Positions 16,247 through 24,380 of a stretch of DNA of 35,335 nucleotides are shown here, in pieces. The DNA is from Bradyrhizobium sp. (lineage in GTDB: Bacteria > Pseudomonadota > Alphaproteobacteria > Rhizobiales > Xanthobacteraceae), in NCBI RefSeq assembly GCF_004799445.1, contig NZ_SSNA01000168.1, positions 1 through 35,335 of the forward strand. Reading direction: 5' to 3'. How positions within the stretch are numbered: the first letter of the stretch is position 1; each line of letters begins with the position of its first letter. The notes under the pieces were generated by a model, which was not told the origin of the DNA, made no database searches, and worked only from the letters and a program-made list of their open reading frames with translations. Made by a program: the position numbers and the translations under genes.

Positions 16247-16620
16247 CTGACGCTCCAACGCACGAGGGAATCGGCCTTTGCAGCAGCGTCGCAAGGTTCG
16301 TGCCATTTCTTAACGGATTCCTACTCAGGCGCTAAGCCTCTGATTCAGCTCTGGATATCGATCCTTAGGCAGCCAATCCGGGCAACTAAACGCAAAAATT
16401 CATTGCATACAAAGGGAAGCCGATGCCTATTTGATGAGCAGATATTTTAGCCGCTTTTTCCTTGCGCGATCCCGCCGGCGGAATGGCCATTGAATGGGGC
16501 GAAGACGGGCGCGCAGCGAGCACGATGGACCCGGTTCGCGCGGATCTCCTGCAGCAAAGCCTCCGCCAGATTCCGTTGAACCTTTTTTTCCAGCCATCGA
16601 CATCTTCAAAGGGGGGCAAG
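16247..16620. other. Divergent control region between importer operon and signalling operon
   Basis: 374 bases with promoters for the minus-strand importer operon and the plus-strand dctP-like signalling operon. The middle is AT-rich. The GntR-type candidate site lies at 16403-16412 and GGGGGG (16611-16616) is the ribosome-binding site of the dctP-like gene. The plus-strand frame stays open through 16462-16620, but the encoded residues precede a clear signal peptide and look non-coding. Confidence 0.6.
16403..16412. promoter_or_regulatory. Candidate GntR/FCD operator upstream of the importer operon
   Basis: TTGCATACAA differs at one position from the TTGTATACAA palindrome favoured by many FCD-type GntR regulators. 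It lies 157 bases before the binding-protein start, and a weaker relative is upstream of atzF at 5786-5795. The operon encodes its own GntR/FCD protein. Confidence 0.35.
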
Positions 16621-17616
16621 TTGCCTGTGTACAGCCGCGCCTATCTTTCGCGGACCGTAGCAATCGTCGTTGCGCTGCTTTTGACAGCGGTCACGACGAA
16701 CGCTTTGGCGCGGGAATTTCGCGCCGCCGATACCCAGAGCGAGGATTATCCGACCGTCCAGGCGTTGCGCTATATGGGCCAACTGATCGAGGAAAAGAGC
16801 GGCGGCCGGCTGAAGATCGTCGTGTTTCATTCGCGCCAGCTCGGCGAGGAAAAGGAGACCATCGAGCAGACCCGCGCCGGCGCCATCGATCTCAACCGCA
16901 CCAACGTCGCGCTGATCGGGACCTTCGTGCCGGCGATGAATGTGCTGGCGATGCCGTTTCTGTTTCGCTCCATCGAGCATTTGCAGAAGGTGCTGGACGG
17001 CCCGATCGGCAACGAGATCCTGGGCAGCTTCGAGTCCTTTGGATTCGTCGGCCTGGCATTCTACGACTCCGGCGCCCGCTCGATCTACAACAGCGTCAGA
17101 CCGATCCGCTCGATCGCCGATATCAAGGGTTTGCGGCTTCGTGTGCAGCAATCCGAATTGATGTCGGACATGATCAAGGCACTCGGCGCGGAGCCGATCG
17201 AGCTGCCCTATGGACAGGTTCGCACCGGGCTCGCGACAAAGCTGATCGACGGCGCGGAGAACAACTGGCCGTCCTTTGTCACCACCGACCATTACAAATA
17301 TGCCGGCTTCTACACCCTCACCGAACACACGATGAGCCCGGAAGTGGTCGTCATGTCGCGGAAAGCCTGGGAGAGCCTGTCGCCCGAGGACCGGAAGATA
17401 TTTCGCGAGGCCGCGCTTCAATCGAGCCGGTTCATGCGCGAGAGATGGAAGGATCTTGAGGAGCGATCGCGCCGGCAGGCGGAGGCTGCTGGCGTGACGA
17501 TCGTGACCGACTTCGACCGCAGGCCTTTCGAAGCGGCGATGACGGCAATTTACGCGAAAGTGCAACGTGATCCTTCGGCCGCGGAGCTGATCGAACGGAT
17601 TCGCAAGGTGGACTGA
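16621..17616 (+). CDS. DctP-family TRAP solute-binding protein, probably a sensory receptor subunit
   Basis: 331-residue periplasmic binding protein of the DctP (TRAP) family. It has a signal peptide (TVAIVVALLLTAVTTNALA, cleavage after about residue 30), EEKSGGRLKIVVFHSRQLGEEKE, and the conserved LRLRVQQS segment whose R174 is the family's carboxylate-binding arginine. LPYGQVRTGLATKLIDGAENNW follows. The TTG start at 16621 has GGGGGG four bases upstream; GTG at 16627 is the alternative, and the frame open to 16462 precedes the signal peptide. TRAP transport needs DctQ and DctM membrane proteins, which are absent here. Instead it is followed two bases later by a histidine kinase, so it likely presents an organic acid to that kinase. 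The ligand is unknown. Confidence 0.86.
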   Translation: MPVYSRAYLSRTVAIVVALLLTAVTTNALAREFRAADTQSEDYPTVQALRYMGQLIEEKSGGRLKIVVFHSRQLGEEKETIEQTRAGAIDLNRTNVALIGTFVPAMNVLAMPFLFRSIEHLQKVLDGPIGNEILGSFESFGFVGLAFYDSGARSIYNSVRPIRSIADIKGLRLRVQQSELMSDMIKALGAEPIELPYGQVRTGLATKLIDGAENNWPSFVTTDHYKYAGFYTLTEHTMSPEVVVMSRKAWESLSPEDRKIFREAALQSSRFMRERWKDLEERSRRQAEAAGVTIVTDFDRRPFEAAMTAIYAKVQRDPSAAELIERIRKVD

Positions 17617-17618
17617 AT

Positions 17619-19709
17619 TTGGTCTTTGGAACCAGCCAACACGACGAAGCTGCGGAACGGCGGGCGAGCCTTGCCACGCGGGGCCATTCGCGCATCGTCG
17701 GACTGGTCCGCGCGGTGCCTATCCGCTGGCGCATCCTGTCGATTGCGGCGCTGAACTCGGCGGTCGTCGTGGTGCTGGTCGCGCTGATATGGAACGGCGT
17801 GCAGGTGCTCGGTTCGGCCTGGGACGACGTGCGGCAGGTGCGGGAGTCCGACAAGGTGCTGGCGCGGCTGGAGACCGAGACCAGCCGCCTGCAGAACCTG
17901 ATCCATCGCTACATCAATCAGCCGAACCCGGAATTATTCGCCGAGATATCGCATCTTCGCGAGGTCGTTCTCGGAACCCTCACCACGCGCGCCTCGACCG
18001 ACCCGATGTTGTCGGGGTCGGTGCAGCAGCTTGAGCACGTCACCGAGCGCTTCCTCAACGGCTTCAGCGAATTGCGCCGCGTCCAGGCGACAATTTCGAA
18101 AACCTACGAGGACGATATCCTGACCCCGGCCAGGGACATGGCCGGCCTCTATTCGATCATCGAGGGCGCGACGGGACACCGCGATGCCCTGATCTGGCCG
18201 TCGCTTGGAAAATCCCGCGAGGCGTTTACCGCGATGCTGGTCGCCGCCAACGCCTATTATCTTTCGCTGGCCAGCGCTTCGGCCGAGGAAGCCCGCCGTA
18301 ACACCGAGACGATCGAAAGGACGATTCCGGTGATGAGCGACCTCGCCGATAACGATCTGCAGCGGATGGCGCTGCAGCGATTGAACGCGCGGACGACGGC
18401 GCTGCGGGACGGCCTTCTCAAGCTGTCGGAGCAGTTGGCCAACCGAACCGAATTGTTGCGCAACACGATCGATGCCAGCCAGGCGGAAGCCAGCAGCGCC
18501 ATAGATGAATTGTCGGTCAAGATGCGCCAGCGCGAGCAAAAAGCGCAGGAGACGTTCGACCAGACGCTGGCCGACATCTCTCGCAAGGTGCTGTCGATCG
18601 CCGTGATCTTTCTCGGCATCATCATCACCGCGGGTGTCCTGATCGCACTCTCGATCCGGCTGCCCTTGCATCAGATCATGGCGGCGATGCAGGCGATCAC
18701 CTCGGGCGACTACAATCGGCGCGTACAGGGAACGGGCGCCAACGATGAGATCGGCGAGATGGCGCGCGCGGTGGAAGTGTTCCGCGAAAACGCCATCGCC
18801 AAGCGCGAGACCGAAGACGAGTTGCGCGCTTCGAAGGAGAAGGCGGAGAGCGCGCTGCTCGAACTGAACGCCGCCCAGCAAAATCTGATCGATGCCGAAC
18901 GCCTGGCGGCGCTCGGCGGCCTGGTCGCCGGCGTCGCCCATGAGGTGAACAACCCGATCGGCATCAGCCTGACGGTTGCCTCCAGTTTTGCGCGCCGCGC
19001 CGAGGTGTTCGAGGCCGAGTTGAAATCCGACACGGGGCTGCGCCGATCGCAGCTGGAGGATTTCGTCCGGACCTCGCGCGATGCCGCCCAGCAGTTGGTG
19101 GGAAATCTGCATCGCGCCGGCGAGCTTATTCAATCCTTCAAACAGGTCGCGGTGGACCGCTCGCATGCGGAGCGCCGGCAATTCAACCTGAGCGAGGCGA
19201 CCGACCAGATCGTCGCCAGCCTGCGGCCGGCCCTGAAGAAGGCGTCGATCACCCTGTCGGTCGAGGTACCGGACAGCCTGGTCATCGACGGCTACCCGGG
19301 CTCCTACGGCCAGATTTTGACCAATCTGTTCCTCAACGCCGCCAATCATGCGTTTGCCGACGGACGGTCCGGGGCGATCACGATTTCAGCCAAGGCCCGC
19401 GGCAATGACGACGTCGAGATCATTTTTGCCGACAATGGGGCCGGAATGACGCCGGACGTGCAGCGGCAGGCCTTCGACCCGTTCTTTACGACGCGCCGCA
19501 ACGAGGGCGGCACCGGGTTAGGCCTGCACATCGTCTATAATCTTGTCACCCAGCAGCTCGGCGGCCGGATGATGCTGGATTCAAGACTGGGACAAGGCAC
19601 CACATTTCGCATTATCATGCCGAGGGCCGCCAAAGGCGGCCCCGCAACCGAAGACCAAGCTCGCGACGGGACCCCTTCATGGCCGAACAGGACGATGTCC
19701 TCCATCTGA
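17619..19709 (+). CDS. Membrane sensor histidine kinase with large periplasmic helical domain (TorS-like layout)
   Basis: 696-residue kinase. One membrane helix lies at about 37-58, a periplasmic, mainly helical domain at about 59-323, and a second helix at about 324-346. HAMP follows at about 347-398 (SIRLPLHQIMAAMQAI), then a coiled coil, then HisKA with the phosphorylated H441 (AGVAHEVNNPIG). HATPase has N box N573, ADNGAGM (604-610) and GTGLGLHIV (631-639). The protein has no receiver domain. TTG at 17619 is two bases after the previous stop and AAGGTGG precedes it at a fitting distance. The long helical periplasmic bundle resembles TorS/HBM-type sensors that read a bound periplasmic protein, so the DctP-like protein is the likely partner. 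Confidence 0.88.
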   Translation: MVFGTSQHDEAAERRASLATRGHSRIVGLVRAVPIRWRILSIAALNSAVVVVLVALIWNGVQVLGSAWDDVRQVRESDKVLARLETETSRLQNLIHRYINQPNPELFAEISHLREVVLGTLTTRASTDPMLSGSVQQLEHVTERFLNGFSELRRVQATISKTYEDDILTPARDMAGLYSIIEGATGHRDALIWPSLGKSREAFTAMLVAANAYYLSLASASAEEARRNTETIERTIPVMSDLADNDLQRMALQRLNARTTALRDGLLKLSEQLANRTELLRNTIDASQAEASSAIDELSVKMRQREQKAQETFDQTLADISRKVLSIAVIFLGIIITAGVLIALSIRLPLHQIMAAMQAITSGDYNRRVQGTGANDEIGEMARAVEVFRENAIAKRETEDELRASKEKAESALLELNAAQQNLIDAERLAALGGLVAGVAHEVNNPIGISLTVASSFARRAEVFEAELKSDTGLRRSQLEDFVRTSRDAAQQLVGNLHRAGELIQSFKQVAVDRSHAERRQFNLSEATDQIVASLRPALKKASITLSVEVPDSLVIDGYPGSYGQILTNLFLNAANHAFADGRSGAITISAKARGNDDVEIIFADNGAGMTPDVQRQAFDPFFTTRRNEGGTGLGLHIVYNLVTQQLGGRMMLDSRLGQGTTFRIIMPRAAKGGPATEDQARDGTPSWPNRTMSSI

Positions 19710-21421
19710 TCGACGATACCGGCACCGCGCCGGAGGCATCGACCGCGCGCAAATGGAAGGTCGCGGTCATCGACGACGACCAGGCCGTGCATGAAGGCAC
19801 TAGGTTTGCGCTGAGCGACTACAGTCTCAATGGGCAGGGGCTGGAAATCCTCTCGGCCTATTCGGCCGCCGAGGGGCGGGATCTGATGCGCGCTCATCCC
19901 GACGTCGCCGCCGTGCTGCTCGACGTCATCATGGAAACCGACGCCGCGGGGCTCGATCTCGTCGAATACATCCGAAATGAGATCAAGAACGAGACCGTTC
20001 GCATCATCCTTCGCACCGGACAGCCCGGACAGGCGCCGGAACGCCGCGTGATCGTCCAGTACGACATCAACGACTACAAGGCGAAGACCGAGCTGACGGC
20101 CGACAAGCTGTTTACCTCGCTGACCGCGGCGTTACGCAGCTATCAGCAGCTCGAGCGCATGGTTCAAACCCGGCGCGGGCTTGAAATCATCATCGATGCC
20201 GCCTCGACCCTGTATGATTTCAAATCGATGCAGCGCCTGGCTGAGGGCGTGCTGACGCAAATCGCGTCGCTGCTCAATGTCGATTGCGCCGGCATTCTGG
20301 TGCTGCGCGACGGCGGCGTGGTCAGCGATGATTTTTCCGTGCTTGCCGGTTCCGGCTGCTATAGCCGCTTCACCGGCGTCGCCGGTTCCAAATCGCTCGA
20401 TCCCGACCTGCGGTCGATGGTCGAAGCCGCCTTCAGGCGGCGCAAGCATGAATTTGTCGATCACCGCACCGTTCTCTACGTTCGCACCGGCAGCGGACGG
20501 GAAGTCGTGGTGCTGCTGCAGGCCGAGCGCCAATTATCCGAAACCGACCGGTCACTGGTCGAGATTTTCGGCAGCCGGCTTTCGATCGCTTTCGACAATG
20601 TCATTCTCTATCAGCAGCTGCACGAGGCCAACACCCAGCTCGAGGACCGCGTCGCCCAGCGCACCCGCGCGCTGATGCAGGCCAACCGCAGGCTGTCGGC
20701 GCAGTGGCTGCGGCTGCAGCGCGCCAACGGTTTCAAGAACGAGATCCTCGGCACCGTCGCCCACGATCTGAAGAATCCGCTCGGCGTGATCCTCGGCCGC
20801 ACCGAAATGCTCACCGAACTGATCGCCGCGGGCTCTTCCAGGGAGAGCGTGACGGCACAGGTCGAACATATCCGCGACGCCACCAAGCGTTTGACGCTGA
20901 TGGTCGACCATCTGATTTCGGACGCCATGGCCGATGCCTTCGACATCACCATCCGCCGCGAACCGGTCGATATCGCGGCCCTGGTCAGCGAAGTCGCCGA
21001 TGCCAATCAGCCTTTGGCCGTCAACAAGCAGCAGACCATCACGGTTTCGGCGCCGCCGAATTTTGTCACGATGTGCGACACCGACCGGATGCGGGAAGCG
21101 ATCGACAATCTCGTCAGCAATGCCATCAAATACAGCCCGATCGGCGGCAAGATCGCGGTGCTGGTAAACCATGAGAAGAACAACACCGTCATCCGCATCG
21201 CCGACCAGGGCGCCGGCCTTTCGCCCGAGGACCTTAGCCGGTTGTTCGGCCGCTTTCAGCGACTTTCAGCCAAACCCACCGCCGGCGAAAGCTCGACCGG
21301 CCTGGGCTTGTCGATCGTCAAGCGCATCATCGACATGCACGGCGGCGAGGTGACCGCCGAGAGCGCCGGGCCCGGACAGGGGTCTACCTTTACCATCAAA
21401 TTGCCGGCGACAGACGAATGA
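19679..21421 (+). CDS. Soluble hybrid histidine kinase: receiver-DUF3369-HisKA-HATPase
   Basis: 580-residue cytoplasmic protein without membrane helices. The N-terminal receiver (about 27-150) has acidic pocket D32-D34, phospho-acceptor D82 (VLLDVIMET) and K134 (NDYKAKTELT). DUF3369, a GAF-like domain, spans about 155-315, followed by a short coiled coil. HisKA has H362 (GTVAHDLKNPLG), and HATPase shows N481, DQGAGLS (509-515) and GLGLSIVKRI (541-550). Both output parts look intact. The ATG at 19679 lies 31 bases inside the upstream kinase gene, indicating translational coupling. A receiver placed before a kinase suggests that phosphate from the membrane kinase controls this second kinase, which then acts on the OmpR-type regulator; that relay is inference. 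Confidence 0.88.
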   Translation: MAEQDDVLHLIDDTGTAPEASTARKWKVAVIDDDQAVHEGTRFALSDYSLNGQGLEILSAYSAAEGRDLMRAHPDVAAVLLDVIMETDAAGLDLVEYIRNEIKNETVRIILRTGQPGQAPERRVIVQYDINDYKAKTELTADKLFTSLTAALRSYQQLERMVQTRRGLEIIIDAASTLYDFKSMQRLAEGVLTQIASLLNVDCAGILVLRDGGVVSDDFSVLAGSGCYSRFTGVAGSKSLDPDLRSMVEAAFRRRKHEFVDHRTVLYVRTGSGREVVVLLQAERQLSETDRSLVEIFGSRLSIAFDNVILYQQLHEANTQLEDRVAQRTRALMQANRRLSAQWLRLQRANGFKNEILGTVAHDLKNPLGVILGRTEMLTELIAAGSSRESVTAQVEHIRDATKRLTLMVDHLISDAMADAFDITIRREPVDIAALVSEVADANQPLAVNKQQTITVSAPPNFVTMCDTDRMREAIDNLVSNAIKYSPIGGKIAVLVNHEKNNTVIRIADQGAGLSPEDLSRLFGRFQRLSAKPTAGESSTGLGLSIVKRIIDMHGGEVTAESAGPGQGSTFTIKLPATDE

Positions 21422-21425
21422 TGAC

Positions 21426-22169
21426 ATGACCCAAAGTCCGCACATAATCATTGTCGACGACGAGGCGCCGGCCCGCGAGATGGTCGGCGACTATCTCAAG
21501 ATGCACGGCTTTACGGTGACGCTTTGCGACGGCGGCAAGAGCCTGCGCGGGGCGATCGAAACCACGGTGCCCGATCTCGTGGTTCTCGATCTCAATATGC
21601 CGGAGGAAGACGGACTTTCCATCATTCGCGACCTGAAAGGCCGCACCAATGTCCCGGTCATCATGCTGACGGCCACGGCCAGCCCGATCGATCGCGTGGT
21701 CGGGCTGGAGCTCGGCGCCGACGATTACGTCGCAAAACCCTGTGAATTGCGCGAATTGATGGCGCGCATCCGTTCGGTGCTGAGGCGCAGCGCGCCGATC
21801 CGGGCGCAGGCCGCTGCAACCGAGGCCGGCGGTGCAAAGGCGGCGAAAGAGGCGTTGGTGCGGTTCGGAACCAAATGGCTCGACCTCGAGGCACAGGCGC
21901 TGCGCGACGACGAAGGCAATGAACATCCGCTGACCGCATCCGAATTTGGACTACTCAAGGTTTTTGCGGCGAATCCGAAGCGGGTGCTGTCGCGCGAGCG
22001 CCTGCTGGAGTTGGCCAACGCGCGTGACAGCGAAGCCTTCGATCGTGCCGTCGATCTGCGAATCATGCGAATTAGGCGCAAGATCGAGATCGATCCGACC
22101 AAACCGGCGGTGATCCGGACCATCCGCGGCGGCGGATATCTGTTTTCGCCCGCCGGCGACAAAGCCTAG
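21426..22169 (+). CDS. OmpR/PhoB-family response regulator
   Basis: 247-residue DNA-binding regulator. The receiver (about 5-120) has D11/D12, phospho-acceptor D55 (LVVLDLNMPEEDG), T82 and K104 (DDYVAKP). A linker rich in alanine follows, then the winged-helix output domain (about 145-240, LTASEFGLLKVFAANPKRVLSRERLLE). It ends with the typical RTIRGGGYLF strand. Four bases separate it from the hybrid kinase stop, so it is the last gene of the signalling operon. It resembles TorR/OmpR-type regulators of respiratory or transport genes. The targets are unknown and no transporter for the presumed ligand is adjacent. Confidence 0.93.
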   Translation: MTQSPHIIIVDDEAPAREMVGDYLKMHGFTVTLCDGGKSLRGAIETTVPDLVVLDLNMPEEDGLSIIRDLKGRTNVPVIMLTATASPIDRVVGLELGADDYVAKPCELRELMARIRSVLRRSAPIRAQAAATEAGGAKAAKEALVRFGTKWLDLEAQALRDDEGNEHPLTASEFGLLKVFAANPKRVLSRERLLELANARDSEAFDRAVDLRIMRIRRKIEIDPTKPAVIRTIRGGGYLFSPAGDKA

Positions 22170-22340
22170 CAGCGGACGGTTCGTGTAAGTTCGCTTTGCG
22201 ACATAGTGACGTTTGGCACCCTTGGCAAACCGTTCCGGAGCGGAATGCGGCTTCTGGATTTCGGCGCGGCAATCCAGTAGTCACTAGCCGGCCATGCCCA
22301 TGGTCAGCAATTTCGCCGGAACCACGGATAATTTGACCTG

Positions 22341-22955
22341 ATGCTTCGTATTCTCGGCGCGATGTCGCGCCTCGCGATCCAATGCCTGCCCATCATCCTT
22401 TTCGTGTTTGGCGCATCGTCGGCAACCTCTGCTGCGGCGAGTCCCGGTATGCATCGAAAAGTCTATCTGCTGCGTGGCCTGACCAACGTCCTGTCGCCAG
22501 GGCTTGATCAACTCGCGGATGAGCTCGGCAAGAGGAATATCGACGCAACGATATCCAATCATGCATTTTGGGAGTCCCTCGCTACCGAGGCCATTCAGGA
22601 TTGCAAGAGCGGCCGCGTGAGCTCCATTGTCCTGGTAGGCCATTCGCTTGGCGCCGGCGCGGCAGTCAGCATGGCAGAGCAGTTGCAGCGGGCCGGCGTC
22701 CGCGTCGCCTTGATTGTCACGCTTGACCCCGTCGCAAAGACTGCCGTTCCCGGCAACGTCCATCTTCTGAAGAATTTTTATCTTTCCAGCGGTGTCGGAA
22801 CCAGGGTCGAGCGCGGCGGACATTTTCACGGCCTGCTGCAGAACGTGGACATGGGGCCCAATACCGAACTCGGACACGTCTCTTTGACGACAGCGCCCTC
22901 GATTCAAAAGCAGATCATGACGGATATTGTCGCCGCCAATTCCGGGTGCCGCTGA
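22341..22955 (+). CDS. Secreted alpha/beta-hydrolase-like protein
   Basis: 204-residue protein with an N-terminal hydrophobic segment (LPIILFVFGASSATSAAA), probably a signal peptide. The nucleophile elbow is VLVGHSLGAGAA (S102), a candidate acid is D129 in VTLDPV, and a candidate histidine is H179 in ELGHVSLTT, in the correct order for a catalytic triad. The shortness and the GHSLGAG motif fit small lipase/thioesterase-like hydrolases. Starts at 22341 or 22362 are both possible; the ribosome-binding site is weak. The gene stands alone, 171 bases after the regulator. The substrate is unknown. Confidence 0.68.
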   Translation: MLRILGAMSRLAIQCLPIILFVFGASSATSAAASPGMHRKVYLLRGLTNVLSPGLDQLADELGKRNIDATISNHAFWESLATEAIQDCKSGRVSSIVLVGHSLGAGAAVSMAEQLQRAGVRVALIVTLDPVAKTAVPGNVHLLKNFYLSSGVGTRVERGGHFHGLLQNVDMGPNTELGHVSLTTAPSIQKQIMTDIVAANSGCR

Positions 22956-23147
22956 AGCATAGCGGCTGAAGAAGACCTCTTGAGAGTTTTACGGGCGTCG
23001 TCATCGACCGCACGCTACGCGACCGCACGGGACACGAATGCGGCGCAATTCCGGGCAACATGATCGTCGCTGTCGCGGACAGGAGCCCGACGACCTTCAG
23101 CCGTATCCAGCGTCCGGCCGACCTGTGTTTGAACGGTGAGTGCACGG

Positions 23148-24101
23148 ATGCGAATGGTTGCCATGTCGAACAGAGTAACCTTGTTGCTTTGCGCGCTTGC
23201 CGTCGCGGGGGTCACCGCGTCGACCGCGCTAGCCGAGGAGGCAAGGTTCCAAAGCAGGCAACTCACGCCCGCCGGCGAATACACCTTCGGTATCGAGGGG
23301 CCGGCCGTCGACCAACAGGGAAATCTGTATGTCGCCAATTTTGGCAAACCGGGCACGATCGGAAAAGTGGCGGCTGGCGCCTCGCAATCGGAACTGTTCG
23401 CGATCCTGCCCGAGGGGAGCGTCGCCAACGCGATCCGCTTCGACCGCGATGGCCGCATGTTCGTCGCCGACTACAAGAAGCACAACATCTTCCTGGTCGG
23501 TCCGGACGGGAAAGACATCGCGACCTATTTCCACTCTGACGACTTCAATCAGCCCAACGACATGACGATCGCGTCGGACGGCACGATTTACGCGAGCGAC
23601 CCGCATTGGAAGCAGCACGATGGGCAAATCTGGCGAATCCGGAAATCGGCCGCCGGCGAGGTCGTCGGCGAGAAGATGACCGCCGACCGCCAAATGAGCA
23701 CCACCAACGGCATCGACCTCAGTCCGGACGGCAAGACGCTCTATGTCGGCGAGTCCGATACGCGAGAGATATGGTCATACCGGATCGACGGCACGCGGCT
23801 GCTTGCTCCGAGACTTTTCAAGCGGTTCGACGATTTCGACATCGACGGCCTGCGCACCGACGTCGAGGGTAATCTGCTGGTGGCGCGGATCCTCAAGGGT
23901 ACCGTCGCCGTGCTCAGCCCGCAGGGAAAATTGAAGCGGGAGGTTCAGCTCAGCGCAAGACAACCGACGAACCTCGCCTTCGGCGGCGCGGATGGAAAGA
24001 CGGTTTTTGTGACGCAGCGACAGGGCGGGTTCGTCGAATCGTTTCGCACCGACCATCCGGGCCGCGAGGCCTGCTTGCGGGGGTGTCCCGTGGGAAAGTA
24101 G
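23148..24101 (+). CDS. Secreted SMP-30/gluconolactonase-like beta-propeller protein
   Basis: Periplasmic or secreted beta-propeller of the SMP-30/Gluconolactonase/LRE-like group. After a signal peptide (VTLLLCALAVAGVTASTALA) come repeated blade motifs: GPAVDQQGNLYVANFG, IRFDRDGRMFVADY, MTIASDGTIYASDP, GIDLSPDGKTLYVGES and LRTDVEGNLLVARI. The acidic/asparagine residues of the family's metal site (E in IEGPA, N in QPND and TTNGID, D in FDIDGLR) are present. Lactonase activity is the family role, unproven here. Several starts are possible: GTG 23136 and ATGs at 23148, 23154 and 23163. I use 23148 because GGTGAG lies seven bases before it. No operon partner is obvious. Confidence 0.78.
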   Translation: MRMVAMSNRVTLLLCALAVAGVTASTALAEEARFQSRQLTPAGEYTFGIEGPAVDQQGNLYVANFGKPGTIGKVAAGASQSELFAILPEGSVANAIRFDRDGRMFVADYKKHNIFLVGPDGKDIATYFHSDDFNQPNDMTIASDGTIYASDPHWKQHDGQIWRIRKSAAGEVVGEKMTADRQMSTTNGIDLSPDGKTLYVGESDTREIWSYRIDGTRLLAPRLFKRFDDFDIDGLRTDVEGNLLVARILKGTVAVLSPQGKLKREVQLSARQPTNLAFGGADGKTVFVTQRQGGFVESFRTDHPGREACLRGCPVGK

Positions 24102-24239
24102 CAAGCCAGGCCGCCCACCATACCGTCCGAACTCGGCCCTACGCAGAACTCCGTATTTGGTTCCCTCGGGGTCGCCGTCGCGGCGAAATCCACAACTTAA
24201 AATTTATCTCATTCAAATTGCTGGCTTTTCCTGCCCGAA

Positions 24240-24268
24240 TGTTTCGTCGCCGAGGCTGCGACGAAACA
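24240..24268. promoter_or_regulatory. Perfect inverted repeat upstream of the ECF sigma gene
   Basis: GTTTCGTCGC and GCGACGAAAC, with one more T-A pair outside, are perfect 11-base arms around seven bases. It lies about 110 bases before the sigma factor ATG and about 140 bases after the SMP-30-like stop. No T run follows, so a simple intrinsic terminator is unlikely. An operator or a 5' leader hairpin is more plausible. Confidence 0.5.
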
Positions 24269-24380
24269 ATTCTCCTGCGCATGAAACCATTTTCCCCTTG
24301 CCGTGCAGACGTCCCGAAACGTTCGCTGACTATCAATCTGCCCAACGAAGCGCCGCCAAGTGGCGACAGGGGAGACTGTC

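Noticed and set aside
17934..19349. 471-codon minus-strand open frame opposite the membrane kinase
   Set aside because: It is antisense to the HAMP, HisKA and HATPase coding region, and no domain is visible.
22220..22239. GTTTG/CAAAC inverted repeat after the OmpR-type regulator as terminator
   Set aside because: Only five pairs with mismatched centre and no T run; not convincing.
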